Assembly (NCBI RefSeq): GCF_000019785.1
Contig: NC_010524.1
Coordinates: 3,398,001 to 3,462,000, forward strand
Direction: 5' to 3'
Source: Leptothrix cholodnii SP-6
Lineage (GTDB): Bacteria > Pseudomonadota > Gammaproteobacteria > Burkholderiales > Burkholderiaceae_C
Length of the DNA: 64,000 nt
Shown piece after piece: positions 27,272 through 37,500 of the stretch. Below the pieces are notes generated by a model, which saw only the letters and a list, made by a program, of their open reading frames with translations, was not told the origin of the DNA and did not search any database. Every line of letters starts with the position of its first letter. Position 1 is the first letter of the stretch. The position numbers and the translations under genes were made by a program.

Positions 27272-27916
27272 ATGTCGCAACAACTCAATCTGCTCAGCGC
27301 CGACCTGCTGCGCCAGCGCCAGCGCTGGACCCTGCAACAAGGCCTGTGGCTGCTGCTCGCGCTGGCCGCGGCCGGCCTGATCGGCACGCTGGTGCTGCAG
27401 TTCCTGACCCGCCAGGCCGCGGCCGACCTGCAGCAGCTGCAGCAGGCGATGGACAGCCAACGCATCGAACTGACCACCCGGCAGGGCGAGGCGCAAGCCG
27501 GCCCGGCCGGCCGCATCGAGACCGAGCTGCGCCAGCTGCGTCAGCGTGAAGCCGCCGAGCGCCGTCTGCAGGAGGTACTGGCCGGCGGACAGGCCGGGCG
27601 CGAAAACGGTCACGCCGCGGTGCTGCAGGCGCTCGCCCGCCAGGCCGACCCTGCCGTCTGGATCACCGGCCTGAGCCTGGGCCAGGACGGCGACACGATG
27701 GAGCTGCAAGGCCGCATGGCCGATGCCGCCGCGCTGCCGGCCTATCTGCGGCGGCTGCAGAACGAAGCGCTGTTCCACGGCCGGCAGTTTGCGCAGCTCA
27801 GCCTGCAACGCGTCGAAGCCGGCGCCGAAGGCAACCTGGCCATCAGCGCCTACACCGAGTTCGTGCTGCGCACCCAGCTCGGCCCGGCCGGGGCAACCGC
27901 GGGGCGCACACCATGA
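27272..27916 (+). CDS. PilN-like fimbrial assembly protein (MSHA cluster)
   Basis: A 214-residue bitopic inner-membrane protein: a short cytoplasmic arm (MSQQLNLLSADLLRQRQRW; the INLL-type motif appears here as LNLLSADL), one membrane helix (about residues 24-45), a coiled coil rich in Gln and Leu, and a periplasmic domain. The N-terminal motif of PilN binds PilM-like proteins, so it should contact MshI. It is 13 bp after mshI and overlaps mshJ by 4 bp. Confidence 0.75.
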   Translation: MSQQLNLLSADLLRQRQRWTLQQGLWLLLALAAAGLIGTLVLQFLTRQAAADLQQLQQAMDSQRIELTTRQGEAQAGPAGRIETELRQLRQREAAERRLQEVLAGGQAGRENGHAAVLQALARQADPAVWITGLSLGQDGDTMELQGRMADAAALPAYLRRLQNEALFHGRQFAQLSLQRVEAGAEGNLAISAYTEFVLRTQLGPAGATAGRTP

Positions 27917-28578
27917 AGATCGACCGCGAACACCTCGACCGCCAGTGGGCCCAGGCCGCACGCAGCTTCAATCAACGCCCGCAACGCGAACGCGTGCTGC
28001 TGATCACGGCCGCGGCGGTGCTGCTGCTGTGGCTGTTCAACCAGCTCTGGCTCAGCAGCCAGTGGCAGCACTGGAGCCAGGCGCGCCAGCAACGCCTGGC
28101 CACAGCCAGCGCCCTGGATACGCTGCGCGACAACAGCGCCCAGCAGCTCGCGCAACAACAGGCCCAACAGCAGCAGGCGCAGACCGACATCCTGGCCCTG
28201 CGCGAGCGACTCGACGGGCAGGCCCAGCACCCCACGGCCGGCACCACCGGCCTGGTCGACGCACAGGAGATGCTGCCGCTGCTGGCCCGCCTGCTCGACC
28301 GCGAACACGGCCTGCGCGTGCGCACGCTGCGCTCGCTCGGCCAGACCGCCGTGAGTGGGAGCGAAGGCGCCGGCCAGCCGCAGCTCTATCGCCACGCGGT
28401 CGAGCTGAGCGTCGAAGGCAGCTACGCCGACCTGCTGGGCTATCTGCAGGCACTCGAGGCGCTGCCGCAGAAGCTGCTGTGGGGCTCGCTGCAGCTCAAG
28501 GTCGAGAAGTACCCGCAGGTGCTGCTGACGCTGCGCCTCTACACGCTGAGCCAGCAGGCAGGATGGGTCGAGCTATGA
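27913..28578 (+). CDS. mshJ: MSHA biogenesis protein MshJ (PilO-like)
   Basis: A 221-residue bitopic membrane protein. A short N-terminal arm is followed by a membrane helix at about residues 29-47 (VLLITAAAVLLLWLFNQLW), a Gln-rich coiled coil (residues 55-105) and a periplasmic domain ending KVEKYPQVLLTLRLYTLS, which is typical of MshJ/PilO. With the PilN-like protein it forms the inner-membrane alignment complex. It overlaps genes on both sides by 4 bp. Confidence 0.78.
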   Translation: MKIDREHLDRQWAQAARSFNQRPQRERVLLITAAAVLLLWLFNQLWLSSQWQHWSQARQQRLATASALDTLRDNSAQQLAQQQAQQQQAQTDILALRERLDGQAQHPTAGTTGLVDAQEMLPLLARLLDREHGLRVRTLRSLGQTAVSGSEGAGQPQLYRHAVELSVEGSYADLLGYLQALEALPQKLLWGSLQLKVEKYPQVLLTLRLYTLSQQAGWVEL

Positions 28579-29135
28579 GCATGCGCACCGTCTCATGGAT
28601 GGCGGCACAGGCGCTGATCGCCTGCGCCTGTTTCGCCTGGATCGCCACCGCAGCGCAGGCGCAGAACAGCCCGGCCGCGGGCCGCACCGGCATCGCCGAT
28701 CCGACCCGTCCGCCGGCCGGCCTGGGTGGTGCCCCGGCCGATGCCGCACCGGTCAACGCACCCGGCAACCCACCCCGCAGCGCACAGGCGGCCAGCAGCA
28801 ACGCCGCCCGCCCCCTGCCCCGGCCAGCGCCGCCACCGAGGCTGCAATCGGTGCACCTGCCGCAGAGCGGGCCGGCCAGCGCGCTGGTCGACAACCGGCT
28901 GCTGCGCACGGGCGAGCGCATCGACGAATGGCAGGTCGAACGCATCGCGCACGACGGCCTGATGCTGCGCAGCGCCACGCGCCAGCTCTGGCTGCCGCTG
29001 CTGCCCGCGACCGCCATGTCCACGGCTACGGCCACGGCCACGGCCATCGGCGATGCAGCGGCCACGGACCGCCCCGCTGCGCCGCGGTCCGACACCCCTC
29101 ACCTGGCCCGCACCACCGTGCGCAAGGAACCCTGA
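28575..29135 (+). CDS. mshK: MSHA biogenesis protein MshK (PilP-like)
   Basis: A 186-residue exported protein. The ATG at 28575 overlaps the mshJ stop and gives a signal peptide (to about residue 31, ending AAQAQ). The mature part has DPTRPPAGLG, the mark of MshK/GspB/PilP-like proteins, a low-complexity Ala/Pro stretch, then LQSVHLPQSGPASALVDNRLLRTGERIDEW, a small beta domain. The last 45 residues are Ala/Thr-rich and less conserved. It is expected to link the inner-membrane complex to the secretin coded next. Confidence 0.72.
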   Translation: MSMRTVSWMAAQALIACACFAWIATAAQAQNSPAAGRTGIADPTRPPAGLGGAPADAAPVNAPGNPPRSAQAASSNAARPLPRPAPPPRLQSVHLPQSGPASALVDNRLLRTGERIDEWQVERIAHDGLMLRSATRQLWLPLLPATAMSTATATATAIGDAAATDRPAAPRSDTPHLARTTVRKEP

Positions 29136-30868
29136 TGCCCATTCCATCCACGCTGGCGTCCGCGGCGCTGAGCCTGCTGTTGCTGATGGCACCGGCCGCG
29201 GCCCGCAGCGCCGAACCACGCTTCGACCTGGCACTCAACAACGCGCCGGCCGCACAGGTGTTCATGCAGCTGTCGATGGGCTCGAACTGGCAGGTGCTGG
29301 TCGGCCCCGAGGTGGCCGGCCACATCACGCTGCACCTGCGCGACACCAGCGTGCCCGAAGCGCTGGAGGCGCTGCGCGAGCTCTACGGCTACGACTACCG
29401 CATCAGCGGGCGGCGCATCTACGTGCAGCCCAACACCGTGCAGACACGGCTGTTCCACGTCAACTACCTGCCCGGGCGGCGCCAGGGCACCAGCGACCTG
29501 CACGTGTCGTCGGCCTCGATGACCCACGGCGGCGGCGGCTCGGGCAGCAACGCCGGCCAGGGCGGCAACACACCCGCGTCCTACGGCAGCAGCAGCAACA
29601 ACACGGCCGGCAACGGCAGCGGGCTCAACAACCGCAGCGACGACAGCGCCTACGTGCGCACCAGCTCCGACGCCGATTTCTGGCGTGACGTGCAGGCCTC
29701 GCTGCAATCGATGCTCGCGATCGGCGAGAGCGGCGGCGAAGCTCCCGCCGCAGCCGCCGCCAACCCGCAGCAGCGCCGCAGCCTGGTACTGAACCCGGCC
29801 GCCGGCGTGATCGTGGTGCGTGCCACGCCGGCCGAGCTGCGCCAGGTGGCCGACTACCTGAAGGCGGTGCAGGTCAGCATCGAACGCCAGGTGATGCTCG
29901 AAGCCAAGATCCTCGAAGTCGAGCTCGGCAGCGAGGCGCAGTCGGGCATCAACTGGAGCGCCTTCGGCCGCGCGCTCGGCGGCGCGCTCAGCATCGGGCT
30001 GGTGCAACCGGGTGTCACGCTGGCCGGCAGCGGCGCGCTGACGCTGGGCGGCACCTCGATCACGCCGGGTGGCAACCTCGCCGCCAGCAGCAGCGGGGCG
30101 CCGTTCTACGGGCTGGCCTTCCAGTCGGCCAACTTCGCCGCGCTGCTGAGCTTTCTCGAATCGCAGGGCAAGGTGCAGGTGCTGTCGAGCCCGCGCATCG
30201 CCACGCTCAACAACCAGAAGGCGGTGCTCAAGGTCGGCAGCGACGAGCTCTACGTCACCGGCGTGTCGTCGACCACCACCGCCACCGGCAGCACGTCGAC
30301 GTCGACGCCGTCGGTGGTGCTGCAGCCCTTCTTCTCGGGCATCGCGCTCGACGTCACGCCGCAGATCGACGATCAGGGCCAGGTGATGCTGCATGTGCAC
30401 CCGGCCATCAGCACCGTGAGCGAGAAGCAGAAGAACATCAACCTCGGCTCGCTCGGCAGCTACCAGCTGCCGCTGGCCAGCAGCACCGTCAACGAGACCG
30501 ACAGCATCGTGCGGGTGCGCGACGGCCAGATCGTCGCCATCGGCGGCCTGATGAGCCAGGAGCAGCGCGAAGAGCGCAGCGCCGTGCCCGGCCTGGGCGA
30601 CGTGCCGCTGGTAGGCGGCCTGTTCCGCCAGACCAGCACCGTGATGCGCAAGCGCGAGCTGGTGATCCTGATCAAGCCGACCGTGATCCGTGCCGACGGC
30701 CCGTGGCCCGAGGCCGACACCCATCAACCCGCGAGCCAGCTGCAACCGTGGCGGCCCGATGCGATGAGCCAGCTGCAACTGCCGCAGGCCGCGACCGACA
30801 GCCCGAGCGACGCCGCCACCGCGCCACGCCCGGCGTTGACGATCAACGGCCCGGTCGCGGCCCACTGA
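29135..30868 (+). CDS. mshL: MSHA biogenesis outer-membrane secretin MshL
   Basis: A 577-residue secretin: a signal peptide (to about residue 26), a short STN/N0-like domain (FDLALNNAPAAQVFMQLS), an N1-type domain and a Gly/Ser/Asn-rich insert (residues 130-170). The C-terminal secretin domain (about residues 370-530) has VQVLSSPRIATLNNQKAVLKVG and VPGLGDVPLVGGLFRQ. It forms the ring through which the pilus exits. The start overlaps the mshK stop by one base. In typical clusters mshM and mshN follow, but here mshE follows after 9 bp. Confidence 0.88.
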   Translation: MPIPSTLASAALSLLLLMAPAAARSAEPRFDLALNNAPAAQVFMQLSMGSNWQVLVGPEVAGHITLHLRDTSVPEALEALRELYGYDYRISGRRIYVQPNTVQTRLFHVNYLPGRRQGTSDLHVSSASMTHGGGGSGSNAGQGGNTPASYGSSSNNTAGNGSGLNNRSDDSAYVRTSSDADFWRDVQASLQSMLAIGESGGEAPAAAAANPQQRRSLVLNPAAGVIVVRATPAELRQVADYLKAVQVSIERQVMLEAKILEVELGSEAQSGINWSAFGRALGGALSIGLVQPGVTLAGSGALTLGGTSITPGGNLAASSSGAPFYGLAFQSANFAALLSFLESQGKVQVLSSPRIATLNNQKAVLKVGSDELYVTGVSSTTTATGSTSTSTPSVVLQPFFSGIALDVTPQIDDQGQVMLHVHPAISTVSEKQKNINLGSLGSYQLPLASSTVNETDSIVRVRDGQIVAIGGLMSQEQREERSAVPGLGDVPLVGGLFRQTSTVMRKRELVILIKPTVIRADGPWPEADTHQPASQLQPWRPDAMSQLQLPQAATDSPSDAATAPRPALTINGPVAAH

Positions 30869-30877
30869 GAAAGCGCC

Positions 30878-32614
30878 ATGGCCCGCCCCGAACGTGTCCG
30901 CCTCGGTGACCTGCTGGTCACGCAAGGCCTGATCAGCGCCGACCAGCTCACGCAGGCCCTGGCCGCGCAGAAGACCAGCGGGCGCAAGCTCGGCCGCGTC
31001 TTCATCGACAACGGCTGGGTCAGCGAGATCCAGATCGCGCAGGCGCTGGCCGGGCAGCTGCGCGTGCCGTTCATCGACCTCGGCCAACGCTCGGTGCGCA
31101 CCGAGGTCGCGCGCCTGCTGCCCGAGGTACAGGCGCGCCGCCTGCGCGCGCTGGTGCTCGAAGAAACCCCCGCCGGCGTGCGCGTGGGCATGGCCGACCC
31201 GACCGACATCGCCGCCTACGACGAGGTCAGCCGGCTCGTCAGACGCGAGATCGCGCTGGTGGTGGTGGCTGAGAGCCAGCTGCTCGGCGCGATCGACCGC
31301 AGCTACCGCCACACCGAAGAGATCGCCGGCCTGGCCAAGGAGCTGACCAGCGAGCTGACCAGCGTCGAGGTCGGACTCGGCCTGGCGGGCAATCTGGGCA
31401 ACCTCGGCGATCTGCTCGGCATGGCCAGCAGCAGCGCCGAAGACGCGCCGGTGGTGCGGCTGCTGTTTTCGGTGTTCGAAGAAGCCCTGCGTGTGCGGGC
31501 GTCGGACATCCACATCGAGCCGCAGGCCGGCTCGCTGCGCATCCGCTTTCGCATCGACGGCGTGCTGCACGTGCAGACCGAAGCCGACGCCAAGATCGCC
31601 GCCGCGGTGGCGCTGCGCCTGAAGCTGATGTCGGGCCTGGACATCTCCGAAAAGCGCCTGCCGCAGGACGGCCGCTTTGCCGTCAACCTGCGCACCGGCG
31701 CGGTCGACGTGCGGATCTCGACCATGCCCACGCAACACGGCGAATCGGTCGTGATGCGGCTGCTCAATCAAGGCACCGGCCTGCTGTCGATCGACGGCAT
31801 GAACCTGCCGCCGCGGGTGGCCGCGGCGCTGCGCCGCGCCATCGCCAAACCGAGCGGCATGGTGCTCGTCACCGGCCCGACCGGCAGCGGCAAGACCACC
31901 ACGCTGTACGCGGCGCTGAATGCGCTCAACAACAGCGAGCGCAAGATCATCACGGTCGAGGACCCGGTCGAATACCGCCTAGCCGGCCTGAATCAGGTGC
32001 AGGTGCACGAGAAGATCGACCTCAGCTTCAGCCGCGTGCTGCGCGCCGCCTTGCGGCAGGACCCGGACGTGATCCTGGTGGGCGAGATGCGCGACCAGAC
32101 CACCGCCGAGATCGGCCTGCGCGCCGCGCTGACCGGCCACCTGGTGCTGTCGACGCTGCACACCAACGACGCGCTGTCCACGCCGATCCGCCTGATCGAC
32201 ATGGGCGTGCCGCGCTACATGGTGGCGCTGTCGCTGCAGATGGTGCTGGCGCAGCGGCTGCTGCGGGTGATCTGCCCGCATTGCGCCGAGCCGCACGAGC
32301 CCGATGCCCACGAGCTGGCCTGGCTGCAGGCCAACGGCAGCGGCGCGCCCGACCTCGCCACGCTGCGCCACGGCCGCGGCTGCAACGAATGCAACCACAC
32401 CGGCTACAGCGGCCGCACCGGCGTCTACGAGTTCATCGAGATGACGCAGGAGCTGGTCGAGGCCATCAACCACGGCGACCCGGCGCAGTTCGTGGCCGCC
32501 GGGCGCCGCCAGATGGCCGGCCACACGCTGGCGCGCGACGCCGCCGCGCTGGTGCTGGCCGGGCGCACCACGGTGAACGAAGCCATGCGGATCAGCCATC
32601 AACTCGCCGAATGA
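30878..32614 (+). CDS. mshE: MSHA pilus assembly ATPase MshE
   Basis: A 578-residue GspE/PilB-type ATPase. The N-terminal MshEN domain (about residues 8-75) has RLGDLLVTQGLIS and, later, KLGRVFIDNGWVS, the paired motif known to bind cyclic di-GMP. The motor domain has Walker A GPTGSGKTT at about residue 334, the Asp box ILVGEMRDQTTAEIG, a His box (HLVLSTLHTNDA) and a zinc-type tetracysteine site (ICPHC with CNECNHTGY). It powers pilus extension. The c-di-GMP motif implies that pilus assembly responds to this second messenger. Confidence 0.92.
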   Translation: MARPERVRLGDLLVTQGLISADQLTQALAAQKTSGRKLGRVFIDNGWVSEIQIAQALAGQLRVPFIDLGQRSVRTEVARLLPEVQARRLRALVLEETPAGVRVGMADPTDIAAYDEVSRLVRREIALVVVAESQLLGAIDRSYRHTEEIAGLAKELTSELTSVEVGLGLAGNLGNLGDLLGMASSSAEDAPVVRLLFSVFEEALRVRASDIHIEPQAGSLRIRFRIDGVLHVQTEADAKIAAAVALRLKLMSGLDISEKRLPQDGRFAVNLRTGAVDVRISTMPTQHGESVVMRLLNQGTGLLSIDGMNLPPRVAAALRRAIAKPSGMVLVTGPTGSGKTTTLYAALNALNNSERKIITVEDPVEYRLAGLNQVQVHEKIDLSFSRVLRAALRQDPDVILVGEMRDQTTAEIGLRAALTGHLVLSTLHTNDALSTPIRLIDMGVPRYMVALSLQMVLAQRLLRVICPHCAEPHEPDAHELAWLQANGSGAPDLATLRHGRGCNECNHTGYSGRTGVYEFIEMTQELVEAINHGDPAQFVAAGRRQMAGHTLARDAAALVLAGRTTVNEAMRISHQLAE

Positions 32615-32643
32615 TGACCACCCCCACGCTCACGTCGTTCGCT

Positions 32644-32676
32644 GCCCCCCGCGGGGGCTCAGCCGGCTTGGGGCGG
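32644..32676. repeat. short REP-like GC element after mshE
   Basis: A GCCCCC-cgc-GGGGGC palindrome (32644-32658) is followed by CGGCTTGGGGCGG (32664-32676). The 13-mer recurs, inverted, at 46644-46656 in another intergenic gap. Such elements are common between genes of high-GC Burkholderiales. It may damp or stabilise the long pilus transcript between mshE and mshG. Confidence 0.45.
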
Positions 32677-32704
32677 CCCGGCGCCGGCTGGAGACGCTGA
32701 CACC

Positions 32705-33943
32705 ATGCCGCACTTCACCTGGACCGGACACGCCAGCACGGGCGCCACCGAAGGCCGGCTCGAAGCGGCCTCGGCCTCGGCGGTGGCCGATGTGCTGCAA
32801 GGCCGCGGCATCACGCCGTTGACGATCCGAGCCGCAGCGGGTGGCGGCGGCGCGCGGGGCATCGACCTGTCGGCGCTGAAGAAGCTCGACTGGTTCGAGC
32901 CCAAGGTGCGCACCGTCGACCTGCTGCTGTTCAGCCGCCAGCTCAACACGCTGCTGCGCGCCGGTGTGCCGATCCTGCGCGCACTCGCCGGGCTGCAGGA
33001 GTCGGCCACCAACGAGAAGATGAAAAGCACGCTGGCCGAGGTGCGGCACAGCCTGGAGTCGGGCATCGCGCTGTCGATGAGCCTGGCGCAGCAGGGCAAG
33101 GTGTTCGATCCGTTCTACGTCGCGCTGGTGCGGGTGGGCGAGATGACCGGCCGGCTCGACGAAGTCTTCCTGCGGCTGTTCCACCACCTCGAGTTCGAGA
33201 GCGCGATGCGCCAGCAGGTCAAGGCCGCGCTGCGTTACCCGATCTTCGTGGTCAGCGCGATGGTCGTCGCACTCGGCGTCATCAACCTGATGGTGATCCC
33301 GGCGTTTGCCCCCGTGTTCGAAGCCGCCGGCACCGCCCTGCCCTTGCCCACGCGCATCCTGATGGCGAGCTCGCGTTTCACCATCGATTGGGGCTGGCTG
33401 ATGGCGATCGGCGCGGTGGCCGGCTTCTTCGCGCTGCGCGCCTGGCGCACCACGCCCGACGGTCGGCTGCGCTGGGACACCGCGCTGCTGAAGATGCCGG
33501 TGGCCGGCAAGATCGTGCGCAAGGCGATGCTGGCGCGCTTTGCGCGCAGCTTCGCGCTGTCGCTGAAAAGCGGCGTGCCGATCGCACAGGCGCTGTCGGT
33601 GGTGGCGCAGACGGTCGACAACCAGCACATCGCCCGCAAGGTCGAGGGCATGCGTACCTCGGTCGAGCGCGGCGACTCGATCCTGCGTTCGGCCGCCGCC
33701 GCGGGCGTGTTCACGCCGGTGGTGTTGCAGATGATCGCGGTGGGCGAGGAGACCGGCGCCGTCGACGAACTGATGGACGAGGTGGCCGAGCTCTACGGCA
33801 ACGAGGTGCAGTACGAACTCAAGACGCTGGGCCAGCAGATCGAGCCGATCCTGATCGTGTTCCTGGGCGTGCTGGTGCTGATGCTGGCGCTGGGCGTGTT
33901 CCTGCCGGTGTGGGATCTGGGCCGCACGGCGATGGCGCATTGA
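32705..33943 (+). CDS. mshG: MSHA biogenesis inner-membrane platform protein MshG
   Basis: A 412-residue GspF/PilC-family protein. It starts MPHFTWTGHASTGATEGRLEA, has two GspF repeats (RQLNTLLRAGVPILRALAGL near residue 80 and FALSLKSGVPIAQALSVVA near 285) and three membrane helices, the last at the C-terminus (IEPILIVFLGVLVLMLAL). It is the inner-membrane platform on which MshE acts. Length and motifs are typical. Confidence 0.9.
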   Translation: MPHFTWTGHASTGATEGRLEAASASAVADVLQGRGITPLTIRAAAGGGGARGIDLSALKKLDWFEPKVRTVDLLLFSRQLNTLLRAGVPILRALAGLQESATNEKMKSTLAEVRHSLESGIALSMSLAQQGKVFDPFYVALVRVGEMTGRLDEVFLRLFHHLEFESAMRQQVKAALRYPIFVVSAMVVALGVINLMVIPAFAPVFEAAGTALPLPTRILMASSRFTIDWGWLMAIGAVAGFFALRAWRTTPDGRLRWDTALLKMPVAGKIVRKAMLARFARSFALSLKSGVPIAQALSVVAQTVDNQHIARKVEGMRTSVERGDSILRSAAAAGVFTPVVLQMIAVGEETGAVDELMDEVAELYGNEVQYELKTLGQQIEPILIVFLGVLVLMLALGVFLPVWDLGRTAMAH

Positions 33944-34134
33944 CCACGGGGCCTGCACATGAAACCCCTCAAGCCCCAGACGGCAAAGCCGATACCTCAG
34001 ATGACAAAGGTGTTCCTGCTCTGCAAGAACGCCGACAGCCCGCACCGCCACCGGGCCCGGTGCCGTGAACCCTGCGATCTGGCCGGCTTGCCTCAATTTC
34101 CGTTGCAATTCCATTGAGAACCTGGAGAACCACC

Positions 34135-34545
34135 ATGAGACTGCGTCAACAAGGCTTCACGATGATCGAACTGATCGTCGTCATCGTCATCCTCGGCGTG
34201 CTCGCCGCCACGGCATTGCCGAAGTTCATCGACATGCGTGGGGATGCCGAAGGGGCTGCCGTCAAGGGCATGGCCGGTGCCGCCGCTGCGGCGATGAACC
34301 TGAACTACAGCGGCTGCGCGCTGACCAACAACGCCGTCACCGCCGGCAAGTGCGTGGCCGTCGACGCCTGCAGCGACGTGAGCTCGCTGATGCAAGGTGG
34401 CCTGGACGCAGCATATGCCGCCGCACCAGCCGCCAGCGGCGTCGACATCGGCACCACCAACGGCGCCACCGCGACCTGCCAGATCAGCAAGGGCACCTAC
34501 AGTGCGACCTTCGTGGGCGTCGCCGCCGGCAACGCCACCCCCTGA
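34135..34545 (+). CDS. mshA: type IV prepilin, MshA-like major pilin candidate
   Basis: A 136-residue prepilin. The start at 34135 has GGAG nearby (AACCTGGAGAACC) and gives a short basic leader, then the prepilin cleavage site G|FTMIELIVVIVILGVLAATA with Glu5. The mature body is short and carries four cysteines, two near the middle (SGCALTNNAVTAGKC) as in MshA-type major pilins. A 191-bp gap separates it from mshG and could hold its own promoter, as expected for an abundant pilin. Whether it is MshA or MshB cannot be settled here; only one such gene is present. Confidence 0.78.
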   Translation: MRLRQQGFTMIELIVVIVILGVLAATALPKFIDMRGDAEGAAVKGMAGAAAAAMNLNYSGCALTNNAVTAGKCVAVDACSDVSSLMQGGLDAAYAAAPAASGVDIGTTNGATATCQISKGTYSATFVGVAAGNATP

Positions 34546-34596
34546 CGAGACGCAAGCTTCCGTTGCCGCAAGGCACCGGAATCGAGGTCCTGGCAC

Positions 34597-37500
34597 GTGA
34601 CCACTCCCGTCAACCTCCACACAGGCGCAACCGCCCCCGCAACCGCGGCGTGGCTGTTGCGCCTTTGCGCATTTGCGTGGCTGCTATTGGCCGGCACACT
34701 GGCTCACGCGGCGAGCTACACCTACCGCAGCGACAGCTACAACTGGGAAAGCGCCACCAACGCCGTCGCCTGGGACCGGACCTGCACCAGCTACCCCGGC
34801 GACGACGACAAGGCCACGCTCGCCTTCACCGGCGGCTTCACCTTCACCTTCGCCGGCATCAAGTACAGCTCGGTGCGCGTGCTCAGCAACGGCGGCCTGC
34901 AGTTCGGCACCGACAGCGGCTTCTTCCGCACCTACGGCAACACCAACCTGCCCGCCGCCGCCGCGGGCAGCCTGAACAAGTCCTGCGCGGGCGGCGCCAC
35001 CAGCAACGTGCTGATGGCCTACTGGACCGACCTCGACCCCAGCCGCGCCGGCAGCGGCAACGTCACCTGGCAGCAGAAGGGCACGGCGCCGAACCGCTAC
35101 GTGGTGGTGTCGTGGAACGCGGTCTACCAGTACAACACCAGCACGCCCTACGCCTTCCAGATCATCCTGTTCGAGAACGGCGAGTTCAAGTTCCAGTACG
35201 GCAACGCCAATGCCTCCGGCTCCAACGCCACCATCGGCGTGCAGGTGAGCGGCAGCGACTACACGCTCTACTCGTACAACAGCGGCTACAACGCCAACGG
35301 CAGCGCGATCCGCTGGTTCGTGCCCAGCGGCGCGGCGGCGCGGGTGGCCGAATACCGCTTCGACGAATACGGCTGGAGCGGCACGCTCGGCGAGGTGGCC
35401 GACGCCACCGGCAACGGCTACGGCGGCGTGCGCCTGGGCAGCGCCAGCCCGGTGGCCGGCGGCGTGGTCTGCCGTGCGCTCGACGTGCCGGCCAATACCA
35501 GCAGCACCAGCGCGGGCGTGGACACGCTGCTCAACGTCGCGAGCGTGCTCGGCACCGGCGGCTCGATCTCGTTCTGGCACCGCGCCAACGCCGCCTGGGC
35601 CAGCGCGGCCGACGGCCAGCTGTTCGACGCCACGCTGACGTCGAACCGGTCCTTCCACCTGGTGCGCCGCTCCGGCGGCACGCTGCGTTTTGCCGTCACC
35701 GACAGCGCCGGCGCGACGCTGGTGGCCGACACGCCCGCCCAGGTCGTCCTGGCCGGCACCTGGGTGCACATCACCGCCACCTGGCGGCTGGCCGCCGGCA
35801 GCAACCAGAGCGTGCTGCGGCTGTATGTCAACGGCGTGCTGGCCGCCACCCGAACCGGTACCACCAGCGGCGTGATCTCGCCCACGCTGGGCACGCTGGT
35901 GATCGGCGACAGCCGCGCCAACCTCACCAGCAACAACGCCACCCTCAGTTCGGCCAACGGCCGCATCGACGAGCTGCGCATCTCCAACTACGAGTTGAGC
36001 CCGGCCGAGATCGCACTCGACCTCGTGCAGACCCACGACTGCGCGCCGCCGCTGCACCACATCGAGATCCGCCACGCCAGCGGCAGCGGCCTGACCTGCA
36101 TGGCGTCGACGCTGACCGTGGTGGCCTGCCAGGACGCCAGCTGCAGCACGCCCTACACCGGCGGCATCGCCGGCACGCTCAGCGGCAGTCACGCCGCCAC
36201 GCTGTGGCCGGCCACGGCGGCCTTCGTGATCGCGACCGGCAGCAGCAGCACCACCGTGCCGGTGCAACTGCTCAGCGCCGGCAGCACACGCCTGGGCGTG
36301 GCCGCATCGATCCCGTCGGCACCGAGTGCGGCCACCTGCGACTTCGGCAGCCCAGCCTGCACCTACACGGCCGAAGACAGCGGCCTGCTCGCCAGCATCG
36401 GCCATCACGTGGCCGAGAGCAGCCAGACACTGACCCTGCAAGCCGTGCGCAAGGCCGACAACAGCGCCGCCTGCGTGCCCGCGTTTGCCAACCTGACCCG
36501 CGCGCTGCAGTTCAGCTGCAGCTACGCCAACCCGTCCAGCGGCAGCCGGCCGGTGCGCATCGGCGGGCGGGCCTTGAACGCGGCCAACAACGCGGGCGCC
36601 GCCTGCGACGGCAGCGGCCAGACGCTCAGCCTGCTGTTCAACGCCGCCGGCATCGCCAGCACCCCGCTGCAATACGCCGACGCCGGCCAGGTCGACCTCG
36701 GCGTGAGCTACACCGGCAGCAGCCTCACCAACGACCTGGGGCTGACGCTGGCCGGCAGCAGCAGCTTCATCGCCGCACCCGCGTCGCTGGCCTTCAGCGC
36801 CATCACGGCCGGGCCGATCCGGGCGGGCACGGCGTTCAGCGCGTCGCTCTCGGCGCTCAACAGCGCCGGTGCGGTGATGCCCAACTTCGGCCGCGAGATC
36901 ACGCCGGCCACGGTCAGCCTGAGCCACAGCCGCGCCCAGCCGAGCGGCAGCGGCGCGAGCAACGGCAGCTTCACCGGCAGCCTGGGCAGCTTCAGCAACG
37001 GCAGCGCCAACGCCGGCAACCTGGTGTGGAGCGAGGTCGGCCGCATCGACCTCAACGCCGCCCTGACGAACTACCTGGGCAGCGGTCTGGGCGCCGTCGG
37101 CAGCACCGGCAGCAGCGGCGCGGTCGGGCGCTTCATCCCGCACCACTTCGACCTGAGCGCCACGCCGGCCTGCGGCGTCTTCAGCTACGCCGGCCAGCCG
37201 TTCAAGGTGGTGATGACGGCCCGCAACGGCCTGCCGATACCCGGCACCACGCTCAACTACGACGGCAGCACGAGCACCAGCCCCAACTTCGCCAAGGCGC
37301 TGACGCTCAGCGACACCGCGCTCGGTGGCATCGGCAGCTTCGGCGCCAGCGCGGGCGTGGCCGCGACGGCCTTCCGCGCCGGCGTGGCCACGGTGACGAC
37401 GCCCGCCTACAGCTACACCGACAAGCTCACCGCGCCGCGCAGCCTGGCGCTGCGCGCGATCGACAGCGACGCCGTCAGCTCCGCCGGCACCACCGAACCC

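Noticed and set aside
29099..31771. 890-codon open frame antisense to mshL and mshE
   Set aside because: It overlaps two well-supported pilus genes and has only low-complexity composition.
33959..34117. Small open frame of 52 codons between mshG and the pilin gene
   Set aside because: It has no ribosome site, no family features and ends 18 bp before the pilin start; it is more likely leader or promoter DNA.
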